Assembly (NCBI GenBank): GCA_903813345.2
Contig: CAIIXF020000004.1
Location: forward strand, 26,909,985 to 26,973,984
Origin: Owenia fusiformis
Taxonomy: Eukaryota > Annelida > Polychaeta > Sabellida > Oweniidae
DNA length: 64,000 nucleotides
Reading direction: 5' to 3'
Shown here: one piece after another, positions 35,001 through 44,465 of the stretch
Layout: every line of letters starts with the position of its first letter
How positions within the stretch are numbered: the stretch's first letter is position 1
Translations under genes and position numbers: made by a program
The notes under the pieces: model-generated
Told to the model about the DNA's origin: nothing
Database searches by the model: none
Seen by the model: only the letters and a program-made list of their open reading frames with translations

Positions 35001-35544
35001 AGCATGACCAGGGACAGATTTTGGAATATAAATGTAGACCAAATAGATCAAAGATTCAATAAGACAACTTTATCTGCACATTTTTCAATGTTAGTTCATG
35101 CTTGAAGGCATCAGATAGAGATGTATTCTTAAAGCAAAGAACATCTAAAATAATGAAATTTGATAAAAGAATAAATGTTTATGCTCTATATTTGCCCATT
35201 AATCGCCATTTTGTCATTTTCAGTTGGCCATATAAGGTGATCTGATGAAACAACCAATTTTCAAACAGAAGCTAAGTGAGAAACGATCTCATCTCATCTC
35301 ATCTCCATTCCTATTTCTACTTTAAAATATCTACAATTTCCCCCGTTCAAAGACAATTACATCGCAGAACATGACCAAAATTGAATCTGAATAATCGGCT
35401 GCCCTTATATGACCAAATGATGAAGTTCGAATAAATCTTCACAAATCTTTTTAAAATTTGAATGTTATTCAGTTGTCTGATATTTTCCTCATAAATCTCA
35501 ATTATAAGTGAAGCACCTTCTGGGAAATATCATTATGGTCATGA

Positions 35545-35695
35545 TTTAAAATGCAAAATAGAGTGAAAAAGAGTGGAATCCACAAGAAATAAAATAAACA
35601 GGCATGTAGTCAACACTCTAAATTGTATAGAAATACAAGAAAATCAGACACTTCAATCAAATTTTAGAGAGAAAGAGCGTGAAATAGACATGAAA
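35545..35695 (+). repeat. Dispersed 106-bp repeat, single copy
   Basis: ATGATTTAAAATGCAAAATA, AAACAGGCATGTAGTCAACA, CTCTAAATTGTATAGAAATA and TTTTAGAGAGAAAGAG. Confidence 0.8.
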
Positions 35696-35699
35696 AGAG

Positions 35700-36765
35700 T
35701 GAGAACTTCATCAACGGTGACACGGTAGAAAGTGTTAATAAACTGACCAATGTATTCCATCTTTTTGAATAAATATTTAGATCTCTATCTGATTCAGCAA
35801 AGCCAATTAACTCTCAGTTGGAGAACAAATTCACTTAAGACGAACATCGTAGAAGTGATAGGGACAAATGGGTAACTAGACCTTGGACCTTTTATATAAG
35901 ACAGGCTTGGATTTCTGGGTGATTTAAAAGAGGGAAAATAGAAAATTGTATGGCCTACAAATGCTCTCATTCTGAAATCCTCGCTCAATCTTGAGAAAAT
36001 CTAAATAATTTTTACATAAATTTTCGGTTAAATTGAATCTCAAAATGTTAGAACTAATATGAGCCACAGATATAAAACATTTTTTGTATAACAGTAAAGA
36101 TGGAGGTTTCCTTTTTGTTATTGGTCCAAAGTAGGTTTTCGCACTTTTTTAAAATAATAGTTCGAATCTAATTTTACAGGGTGTTCCAAAAGTAACATGA
36201 CTGGTGCTGGCATTTTGTCAATTCTGCACCGAGTGCCTTCAAATTTTCACATATTATAGTAACATGACATCGCAATACTCGGGGCAACTTTTTTATGAAC
36301 ATGTGATATCTAGCATTTTTGTGTTTCTGAAGAAAGTATCAATTCACCTATTACAATACAACATTTCTTATTTGTTTTATTAAGTTGCCTTGCTATAATG
36401 GTCTTCCTAGATTCAAGTATGATTTCAGAATAATAATATTTGAGTCTGGCCATAGGAAAACTGGTCTTATCACAATTGTGCTACAGAGCCAAACGTGTGC
36501 CCAAGATTAAGAGGAAAATGTGCTAAATTCAAATCTGACTTTTTGGTCTATATCTGCAAGAAAATATTGTTAAGACATAAGCCATGGCTCATTTGAAAGG
36601 TCTCTTTGTGCTTTTTAAAATAAAAACAAATGTCTTAAACTATAGAGAGAACAAAATGGCTTTCATATTGATCATGTGATACCGTAACAATTCAAGAATA
36701 TTGTCTCTCTTATCTCTAAGTTTTATTTTCCTTTGATGGTGATGCTGTCAATTCCTAAAATGTCC
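35700..36765. other. Non-coding; one mariner-like end
   Basis: TTTTACAGGGTGTTCCAAAA at about 36,172 looks like a mariner/Tc1 terminus. No gene is supported, including the 64-codon minus frame at 35,794-35,988. Confidence 0.35.
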
Positions 36766-36767
36766 GT

Positions 36768-36930
36768 CTGCTTGAGAACGTTTCACTCAATTTCTCTCTA
36801 AAATTTGAATAAAGTGTCTCAAAATCGGACATTTCTATATAATTTAGAGTGTTTACTTCATTTTGATTAATTCATTCAATGCTCTCTCTTGTGGTTGTTG
36901 GTCTATTTTTCAATTTAAAAAATGACCGTT
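36768..36930 (-). repeat. Dispersed 106-bp repeat, single copy
   Basis: TTTCTCTCTAAAATTTGAAT, TTTCTATATAATTTAGAGTG, TTACTTCATT and TTTTTCAATTTAAAAAATGA. Confidence 0.7.
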
Positions 36931-37109
36931 CAGATATTTCCCGAGGGGTGAAAATAACCTTCTTGTAAAATATTGAGTGTTACAGGATATGGTGGCCATA
37001 TAAACACTTCTCTTAAGTATGGAGTTTGGATCATAAATTAACGTCTCTACATGTCATGAATTTATACGAGATTTAAATAAGTGAGAAAAAATTCTCTGGA
37101 TATGAACTA

Positions 37110-38035
37110 CCATGTTGAAATGGACCATGGCCATACCATGGTATACCATGGTATATGGCCATGAAATGCAATGAAATACCATGGTAATACCATGGCCGAT
37201 CATGATCGTTAAGTTCTCGACCATGATATCATTGCATTTGATGGTTTCTTGACCATGATATCATTGCATTTGATGGTTTCTGACCATGAAATACTGTGAA
37301 ACGGCAGTATTTTTTCAATGGGAAACTCCATGTTAAGAGAGCGCTCCTAACCATGAAATGCAATGGTGCCATTTAACGATCATGATATACCATGGTCAAT
37401 TAACATGTAATTTTGTATCTAAAAAATACCAACGTTTCACAGTATTTCATGGTCAAATACCATCAAAATGCAGTGATATTCCATAGTATTTGATGGTCAG
37501 GTTTGACAATAAAATGCCATGAAATACCACCAACCATGAAATGCAATGATAAAACCATGATAAATGAGACTTATGATTTTGGCAATGAAATGACATGGTA
37601 TGACCATGATTGTCACACGGTACAATGAAATGCCATGAAATGTCATCAACCATGATATACCATGGTAATACTATGGTAAATGATGGTCAGGTACATAACA
37701 ATAAAATATCATGGTATGACCATGGCATTTGATTGTCACATCGTACAATGGAATACCATCAACCATGATATACAATGGTAATACCATGGTAAATGATGGT
37801 CAGGAACATGGCAATGAAATACCATGATAATACCATGGTATTTGATGGTAAACTTTGAACATGAAATACCATGAAACATGGTATAACATGATATACCATG
37901 GTATACCATGGTATACCATGGTCAAAAATTGACCAAAAAACATCATTGCCACCATGGTCAGAGTTGATGGTAATTTCATTGCCGATCATGATAGACCATG
38001 GTAAACCATGGTATACCATGGTATCATGGTTTACG
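37110..38035. repeat. CCATGG-rich palindromic tract
   Basis: ATACCATGGTAT, a perfect 12-bp palindrome, and variants (ACCATGGTAA, CCATGAAATACCATG, GATCATGAT) dominate about 925 bp. A tight run of ATACCATGGTATACCATGGT lies at about 37,900-37,920. There is no fixed period: phrases recur in both orientations with 10-40 bp spacing, so single strands could fold extensively. The open frames here are by-products. Confidence 0.8.
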
Positions 38036-38224
38036 TTTAAACATGGTACATCTTAAATTATAGACTCTTCAATTTCTGTCTATACCTAACGAACCAAATT
38101 CTGCCCTAGCTCAACAACAGCATTTTTGCTTTTTATGTATATTTATTTCTCCAATTGGTTTAAAACCACAAATTGTAAAATTTTGGGCTTTTGGGAGAGT
38201 AGTATGTTCGCTGAGAGAAAGTGG

Positions 38225-38613
38225 AATGAATTGTCTGATTTTGTGTCATTTTAATAAAATTGAGAATTTTGACTACATGTCTACTTATTATTCCCCATTC
38301 ATCCTTGTCTGCTCCTTGTCAATTTCTCTTTCGATTTCACCAAATTCTCATTTTCTGTCACTTTTGTACGATTCAGAACGTTGACAACATGCCTGTTGAC
38401 ATAATTCCTTGCTAATTCTACTCTCTGCTTTGCTTTTTAAATCTTGACAACATTGTCTGATTTTCAGGCATTCCTTTACAATTTGGAGTGTTGACTACAT
38501 GCCTGTTTACTTTATTTCTTGCTCATTTCACTCATTTCTCTCTAAAATTTGAATGAAATATCTGATTGTCTTGCATTTCTATACAATTTGGAGTGTTGAC
38601 TACATGCCTGTTT
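38225..38613 (-). repeat. Dispersed 106-bp repeat, 3-4 units, left part of the split copy
   Basis: Units with TTTCTCTCTAAAATTTGAAT, TTTCTATACAATTTGGAGTG and TTGACTACATGCCTGTTT end at 38,613, where the retrotransposon begins. The unit continues at 44,309. Confidence 0.8.
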
Positions 38614-38852
38614 CTTTGATTAAACACAAGAGAGTGCTATGCTACGATGTTCCTGCTTGCCTTTCAACTCACTCGGTCAGTTTGTCATGTTGGTACCAAC
38701 CTTTACATTCTTCGATGGTTTGAACACCACTATAGCCAGAGCGGTCGACCTTTAAGCGCTACCTGCTGTACGCACTACTCTGCCCTTGTTGGTAAAGGGA
38801 TGGTGAACAAACCCTCGATGAATGTATTAGCAATTGTCAAATAAGTCGTTGG

Positions 38853-41800
38853 TTAATGTTGTCTCCCCTTTGCCCATTTGTCATTTCTCCTCAGCCAGAG
38901 CCAGCGGGAGGCTTCCTCTGCTGCAGATCCAACTGCTCTGTTCGCTCTCTTGAGCCATGAGGGTGGGAGTCCTACATTTTTGAACATTCGGTTGAGAGAT
39001 GTTGATGGAAATCCTCTACAACCTACTTCAACGGGATAGTAATGAACTTTCCACCCTTTGGCCTCTATCTCCTCAACCAGATCTTGGTACTTAGCGCTTT
39101 TGAGTTGGTGTGCTACCTCAATTCGATCTTCCCAAGGTACTGTCAGTTCTATCATGACAGCAATTCTTTTATCCTCTGAGAATAAAAGCATATCTGGTCT
39201 TTGGTTTGTTGTCGTGATACTGCTGGGAAATGTGAGTCTTTGGTGTAGATCTACTCTCAGCTCCCAGTCCTGTGCTTGTTGTAAGATGCCATATCTTCCT
39301 CGAGAGGTGTGCCTGCTACCGCTAGGCAAAACCTTCCCTTTAGGATTTGCGTTGGCACCCACAAAATGTTTCTCTAAGGGTTGCAACATATCTGCCCTTG
39401 GTCCTGGTGTTACAGTTGCATTCGTTTTGTTCATGATCCGTGATTGGTCCACCCAGTGAGAAATCTTTTGAAGAACTTTGTCATGCCTCCATGTGTACCT
39501 TCCCTCTGCAAGTGCAGCCTTGCACGAACTCAGGATGTGTTGGATGTTACTTCTCAGAGCTCCACAGTGGATACATGATGCATCTTCATTAAGACCCCAG
39601 GTAGTGAGATTGGCAGGAGATGGTAAAAGATCAGATATTGCTCTTAATAAGAAGCTTATCTTGCCCTGCTCCATATCCCATATGTCTTTCCATGAGAGCT
39701 GTCGATCGAGTGTAGACTCCCAGTGGGTCCATGCACCTTGTTTGACTAATTGTGCTAACCTCACCTGTCTACCCTCTTCCTCTGATTGCCTTATCTGCTG
39801 TACTACAAGCTTCCTTCTTGTCTCTGTGTTGGCATCTTTCCACCTGGATGTGCCATAGTTTCCAAGGCCCATCCTACCTTTGCAAACGACACCTACTATG
39901 TCCTTATGACGGAGTTGGCTTTCAGCAATACCGATTGCCTGTTGAGGATTCCATCCCCTCCCGCTCGATATTGTTTCTCCCGAGCTAGTAACTTTATTGT
40001 CCTTTGAAGAGCGTAGAGTGGTTACTGCTCTTACTTTGGCTGCTTTGTACTCTTCAAGTACTGAAGTTACCGGGAGGCTGAGCTTGGGAGATTTACTGAA
40101 TAGAATACCTCTGCTGAATGAAGGTGGTACACCTAGCCATTTCCTAAGGAACCTTGATGACATTCTCTCCATTTGCTCAACCTTGCCCATAGGGAAGTCA
40201 TAAAGCAGAAACGGCCATTGTAGTCTTGAGATAATTCCATGCTGGAACGCCCATGCCTTGAACTTGCCCTGGAGCTGGCATTTGTCAATCGCTCCGAGCC
40301 ATCTCTTGAGCTCACACACAACATTGTTCGTATTGTTGATGTCATTCAAGGAATCATCATAGTGTTTACCGAGGCATTTAATGGGCTGTTCACTGACAGT
40401 AGGAATTCTCTCTCCCTGGATAGTGAATGTGTTCGATTCTACTTTCCCCTTGATGATAACGAGGCTTCTGGATTTAGCTGGTTTGAACTTCATCCTAGCC
40501 CAGGTGGCCATTTTATCAAGCCCCTGTAACACCCATCTTGTTCCAGTCATAGTTGGTGTCATGACAGTTATGTCATCCATGAATGCTCGACAAGGAGGAT
40601 GGCGTTCTCCTGAGTCTGCAACTGGGCCTCTACATTCTTTCTCTGCCGCAGTGAGGATGACATTCATGGCTGCCACAAATAGCACCACTGAGACTGTGCA
40701 CCCAGCCATTATGCCCTTCTCTAGCCTTTGCCATTTGGTGGTATAGTCTTCTACTGTAAACCGCATCTTAAGAGTGTCAAAATGATGCATGAGGAGACTG
40801 ATGACTTCATCTGGGACATGATAGTGGGTCAGTGCTGTCTTTATAAGCTGGTGTGGGACACTCGGATAGGCCTTGGCTAGGTCAAGCCAAACGACTGCTA
40901 GGGTTTTCCTCCGTTGTTTTGCTTCTTTAATCAGTTGTGTGATGGCTGCAGTGTGTTCTAAACAGCCAGAGTAACCAGGTATTCCTCCCTTCTGGACACT
41001 TGGGTTAAGATATTTATTCTCCAGTAAGAAAGATGTCAGTCTTCTGGCGATGACTGTCCAAAATATCTTACCCTCTACATCCAGCAGTGAGATTTCCCTG
41101 AACTGGTCTAGTTTCACTGAGTTTTCCTCTTTCGGTACAAAACAGCCTTCTGCTAATGCCCATGCTTTTGGAATGGTTTTGTTTCTCCAAATAGACTTAA
41201 TGAGCTTGCTGAGTCTTTGTAGTAGCTTTGGACAGTTCTTGTACACTTTGTATGTGTTCCCTGATGGTCCTGGGGCTGCCGATGATCGGGCATGTTGCAC
41301 TATCTGTCGTATCTCCTCCATCTTGATGTCACCTAGGTCAAATGCAATCTTCGGAGGTGGCTCAGGAATAGGTAAAGGACATTCCCCTAATGGAGTTGCT
41401 CTCTCAGGATCACTGTGAGCAGCTCGAACACTTTCCTCGACATCCTCCTTTGGGCATTGTAATTTCCCACCTTTAGGTTTCCCAAGTAAGTTGGATGTAT
41501 ACTGGAATGGATTCTTGAGAAAAGATTTTCGAGCTCTCTTCTTTTCTCTCTGCTTTTTCCTGAGGTTCTCTGCTCTTCTAAGAACTGAAAGCTGCTTCCT
41601 GAGGCTGTCTCTTAGATCTTCCAGTGCCGGTTTTTCAAAGTCAGGGGCATGCTTCCATCTCCATGTGAGCCTTCTCATATCTCTTCTTAGTGCAGCTATT
41701 CTCTTCTGTCTCCTGCTAGGTCCAGCTTTACCCTCTTTCTTGCTGTTTGCTCTCTTCTCCTGGAATCGTTCTGCACACATGGCGTACACTTGTCTTGTCA

Positions 41801-42275
41801 TTGATTCCATCTTCTTACCAGCTGTCCCTTTCAAGGAGTTCTCAAGTACATCATCCATCTCGTCATCAAGTTCTTTCCAAACTTTGTCTGTTGTTGCAGG
41901 CAAGCGCAGTCTTGGCTTCCTTTCGAGAACTGGGCCATCATTCTCTTCTCTACCAACTTGAGGTAGGTCAGGTTCAGGAGAAACTTGGAGGTCTTGAACA
42001 CTGTGGTTTAAGTCCTGGTTCAAATCCTCCTGTGTTTTACGGACAGGAGACTCCTTCCTACACTGTTTTTGCTTCTCATGACACTTCATCTTTCCCTTGT
42101 GTATTGCTACTCCTCGGATGTTCTTGAAAAGTCCACCACAACTGTCACATCTTGCCCTTGGCTCTACTTGTGTTGTAATCGTCTTCCTTCTCGTTGTCCG
42201 GGTCACATTGCTTTGGTCAGTTTCCGTTAAATCTGTCCGATTTGGTGGATCATCCTCCCCCGAGTCTCCTCCCAC
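38853..42275 (-). CDS. Reverse transcriptase with zinc fingers and restriction-like endonuclease
   Basis: This single ORF provides target nicking and reverse transcription for copy 1. Domains in order: CCHC-type finger C43-X2-C46-X12-H59-X5-C65; a basic segment (about 186-255); reverse transcriptase from about 320 to 640 with AAPGPSG near 333-339, catalytic D465 in WLDLAKAYPSV and FMDD at 565-568; a thumb-like region; CCHC knuckle C901-X2-C904-X8-H913-X4-C918; and a restriction-like endonuclease with RPD at 1026-1028, E1043 in IELTVPWED and K1059/K1062 before YQDL. This order (N-terminal finger, RT, CCHC, endonuclease) is that of R2/R4/NeSL/HERO-group elements, which integrate by target-primed reverse transcription. 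The frame is intact. It begins at a GTG; between the upstream in-frame TAA (42,320-42,318) and this point there is no ATG, and the first in-frame ATG is codon 63, so translation start is uncertain. Confidence 0.93.
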   Translation of the reverse strand: MGGDSGEDDPPNRTDLTETDQSNVTRTTRRKTITTQVEPRARCDSCGGLFKNIRGVAIHKGKMKCHEKQKQCRKESPVRKTQEDLNQDLNHSVQDLQVSPEPDLPQVGREENDGPVLERKPRLRLPATTDKVWKELDDEMDDVLENSLKGTAGKKMESMTRQVYAMCAERFQEKRANSKKEGKAGPSRRQKRIAALRRDMRRLTWRWKHAPDFEKPALEDLRDSLRKQLSVLRRAENLRKKQREKKRARKSFLKNPFQYTSNLLGKPKGGKLQCPKEDVEESVRAAHSDPERATPLGECPLPIPEPPPKIAFDLGDIKMEEIRQIVQHARSSAAPGPSGNTYKVYKNCPKLLQRLSKLIKSIWRNKTIPKAWALAEGCFVPKEENSVKLDQFREISLLDVEGKIFWTVIARRLTSFLLENKYLNPSVQKGGIPGYSGCLEHTAAITQLIKEAKQRRKTLAVVWLDLAKAYPSVPHQLIKTALTHYHVPDEVISLLMHHFDTLKMRFTVEDYTTKWQRLEKGIMAGCTVSVVLFVAAMNVILTAAEKECRGPVADSGERHPPCRAFMDDITVMTPTMTGTRWVLQGLDKMATWARMKFKPAKSRSLVIIKGKVESNTFTIQGERIPTVSEQPIKCLGKHYDDSLNDINNTNNVVCELKRWLGAIDKCQLQGKFKAWAFQHGIISRLQWPFLLYDFPMGKVEQMERMSSRFLRKWLGVPPSFSRGILFSKSPKLSLPVTSVLEEYKAAKVRAVTTLRSSKDNKVTSSGETISSGRGWNPQQAIGIAESQLRHKDIVGVVCKGRMGLGNYGTSRWKDANTETRRKLVVQQIRQSEEEGRQVRLAQLVKQGAWTHWESTLDRQLSWKDIWDMEQGKISFLLRAISDLLPSPANLTTWGLNEDASCIHCGALRSNIQHILSSCKAALAEGRYTWRHDKVLQKISHWVDQSRIMNKTNATVTPGPRADMLQPLEKHFVGANANPKGKVLPSGSRHTSRGRYGILQQAQDWELRVDLHQRLTFPSSITTTNQRPDMLLFSEDKRIAVMIELTVPWEDRIEVAHQLKSAKYQDLVEEIEAKGWKVHYYPVEVGCRGFPSTSLNRMFKNVGLPPSWLKRANRAVGSAAEEASRWLWLRRNDKWAKGRQH

Positions 42276-42433
42276 CTGGGGGTGTTTTCCTTTAGTTCTA
42301 GTCGTAGCAATTCTGTTTTAGGTGTGTCGGGGAGCTGGCCCTAACACCTGGTTTGCTGTCTCTCCAGCTGTCACTGCTCTTTCGCAGACGTCATAGGGAC
42401 TTTCCCCTCGGTCACTGGCACTGCCAGAGTTAA
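42276..42433 (-). other. 5' leader of copy 1 with potential folded structure
   Basis: Read on the minus strand, it contains CTGGCA-G-TGCCAG at the tip, CTGC-GAAAGA-GCAG, AGCTGG pairing with CCAGCT, TCCCTA pairing with TTAGGG, and GGGGA pairing with TCCCC. The order of the AGCTGG/CCAGCT and TCCCTA/TTAGGG pairs makes them cross, a possible pseudoknot. R2 elements are known to carry an HDV-like self-cleaving ribozyme at this place; I cannot show that this is one. Confidence 0.35.
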
Positions 42434-44308
42434 CTTTGATTAAACACAAGAGAGTGCTATGCTACGATGTTCCTGCTTGCCTTTCAACTCACTCGGTCAG
42501 TTTGTCATGTTGGTACCAACCTTTACATTCTTCGATGGTTTGAACACCACTATAGCCAGAGCGGTCGACCTTTAAGCGCTACCTGCTGTACGCACTACTC
42601 TGCCCTTGTTGGTAAAGGGATGGTGAATAAACCCTCGATGAATGTATTAGCAATTGTCAAATAAGTCGTTGGTTAATGTTGTCTCCCCTTTGCCCATTTG
42701 TCATTTCTCCTCAGCCAGAGCCAGCGGGAGGCTTCCTCTGCTGCAGATCCAACTGCTCTGTTCGCTCTCTTGAGCCATGAGGGTGGGAGTCCTACATTTT
42801 TGAACATTCGGTTGAGAGATGTTGATGGAAATCCTCTACAACCTACTTCAACGGGATAGTAATGAACTTTCCACCCTTTGGCCTCTATCTCCTCAACCAG
42901 ATCTTGGTACTTAGCGCTTTTGAGTTGGTGTGCTACCTCAATTCGATCTTCCCAAGGTACTGTCAGTTCTATCATGACAGCAATTCTTTTATCCTCTGAG
43001 AATAAAAGCATATCTGGTCTTTGGTTTGTTGTCGTGATACTGCTGGGAAATGTGAGTCTTTGGTGTAGATCTACTCTCAGCTCCCAGTCCTGTGCTTGTT
43101 GTAAGATGCCATATCTTCCTCGAGAGGTGTGCCTGCTACCGCTAGGCAAAACCTTCCCTTTAGGATTTGCGTTGGCACCCACAAAATGTTTCTCTAAGGG
43201 TTGCAACATATCTGCCCTTGGTCCTGGTGTTACAGTTGCATTCGTTTTGTTCATGATCCGTGATTGGTCCACCCAGTGAGAAATCTTTTGAAGAACTTTG
43301 TCATGCCTCCATGTGTACCTTCCCTCTGCAAGTGCAGCCTTGCACGAACTCAGGATGTGTTGGATGTTACTTCTCAGAGCTCCACAGTGGATACATGATG
43401 CATCTTCATTAAGACCCCAGGTAGTGAGATTGGCAGGAGATGGTAAAAGATCAGATATTGCTCTTAATAAGAAGCTTATCTTGCCCTGCTCCATATCCCA
43501 TATGTCTTTCCATGAGAGCTGTCGATCGAGTGTAGACTCCCAGTGGGTCCATGCACCTTGTTTGACTAATTGTGCTAACCTCACCTGTCTACCCTCTTCC
43601 TCTGATTGCCTTATCTGCTGTACTACAAGCTTCCTTCTTGTCTCTGTGTTGGCATCTTTCCACCTGGATGTGCCATAGTTTCCAAGGCCCATCCTACCTT
43701 TGCAAACGACACCTACTATGTCCTTATGACGGAGTTGGCTTTCAGCAATACCGATTGCCTGTTGAGGATTCCATCCCCTCCCGCTCGATATTGTTTCTCC
43801 CGAGCTAGTAACTTTATTGTCCTTTGAAGAGCGTAGAGTGGTTACTGCTCTTACTTTGGCTGCTTTGTACTCTTCAAGTACTGAAGTTACCGGGAGGCTG
43901 AGCTTGGGAGATTTACTGAATAGAATACCTCTGCTGAATGAAGGTGGTACACCTAGCCATTTCCTAAGGAACCTTGATGACATTCTCTCCATTTGCTCAA
44001 CCTTGCCCATAGGGAAGTCATAAAGCAGAAACGGCCATTGTAGTCTTGAGATAATTCCATGCTGGAACGCCCATGCCTTGAACTTGCCCTGGAGCTGGCA
44101 TTTGTCAATCGCTCCGAGCCATCTCTTGAGCTCACACACAACATTGTTCGTATTGTTGATGTCATTCAAGGAATCATCATAGTGTTTACCGAGGCATTTA
44201 ATGGGCTGTTCACTGACAGTAGGAATTCTCTCTCCCTGGATAGTGAATGTGTTCGATTCTACTTTCCCCTTGATGATAACGAGGCTTCTGGATTTAGCTG
44301 GTTTGAAC
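42434..44308 (-). mobile_element. 5'-truncated second copy of the same retrotransposon
   Basis: It is identical in layout to 38,614-40,488 at an offset of exactly 3820 bp. The only difference I noticed is C at 38,808 versus T at 42,628. It begins CTTTGATTAAACACAAG like copy 1 and breaks off after GCTGGTTTGAAC at 44,308, where flanking 106-bp repeat DNA resumes. It lies head-to-tail upstream of copy 1 with no gap. Confidence 0.92.
42673..44308 (-). pseudogene. Truncated retrotransposon ORF (C-terminal half)
   Basis: The frame corresponds to residues from about 596 to 1140 of the copy 1 protein. It keeps the thumb region, the CCHC knuckle and the restriction-like endonuclease, but lacks the N-terminal finger and the catalytic RT core. 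It has no stop inside, but no normal start, since the 5' part was never copied. The frame stays open to the truncation point at 44,308. It is not expected to give an active enzyme. Confidence 0.9.
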
Positions 44309-44465
44309 GTTTACTTTATTCCTTGCTAATTCCACTCACTTCTCTTTAAAAATTGAATGAAGTGTTTGATTTTCTTGCATCTCTATACAATTTGGAGTGC
44401 TGACTACATGCCTGTTGACTCAATTCTTGTTCATTCTGGTCATTTCTAGTCTATTTTTCAATTTA
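44309..44465 (-). repeat. Dispersed 106-bp repeat, right part of the split copy
   Basis: It starts GTTTACTTTATTCCTTGCTA, which continues the TACATGCCTGTTT broken off at 38,613. It is followed by ACTTCTCTTTAAAAATTGAA and CTCTATACAATTTGGAGTGC. Confidence 0.85.

Larger units (their letters stand above)
38614..42433 (-). mobile_element. Full-length R2/HERO-type non-LTR retrotransposon, copy 1
   Basis: This is a 3820-bp unit read on the minus strand: a 5' leader of 158 bp to the first open codon considered (42,433-42,276), one 1140-codon ORF, and a 239-bp 3' region ending TTTAATCAAAG at 38,614. There is no poly-A tail. The left flank ends in GTTT (38,610-38,613) and the far flank beyond copy 2 starts with GTTT (44,309-44,312), a 4-bp target duplication around the pair. 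It is clearly GC-richer than its surroundings. Its 5' end abuts the 3' end of copy 2 with no intervening target DNA. Confidence 0.92.

Noticed and set aside
37453-38019. His/Trp/Tyr-rich minus frames
   Set aside because: They are translations of the CCATGG palindromic tract.
38590-38640. rDNA target site for the R2-like element
   Set aside because: The flanks are the 106-bp repeat, not 28S rDNA.
40133-40345. 70-codon minus-strand frame overlapping the retrotransposon ORF
   Set aside because: It is an alternative frame inside the thumb region, duplicated in copy 2, with no start or domain support.
39058-42321. Many plus-strand frames of 60-156 codons across the retrotransposon
   Set aside because: They are antisense shadows of the 1140-codon ORF. 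The same frames recur at +3820 in copy 2, and none has independent motifs.
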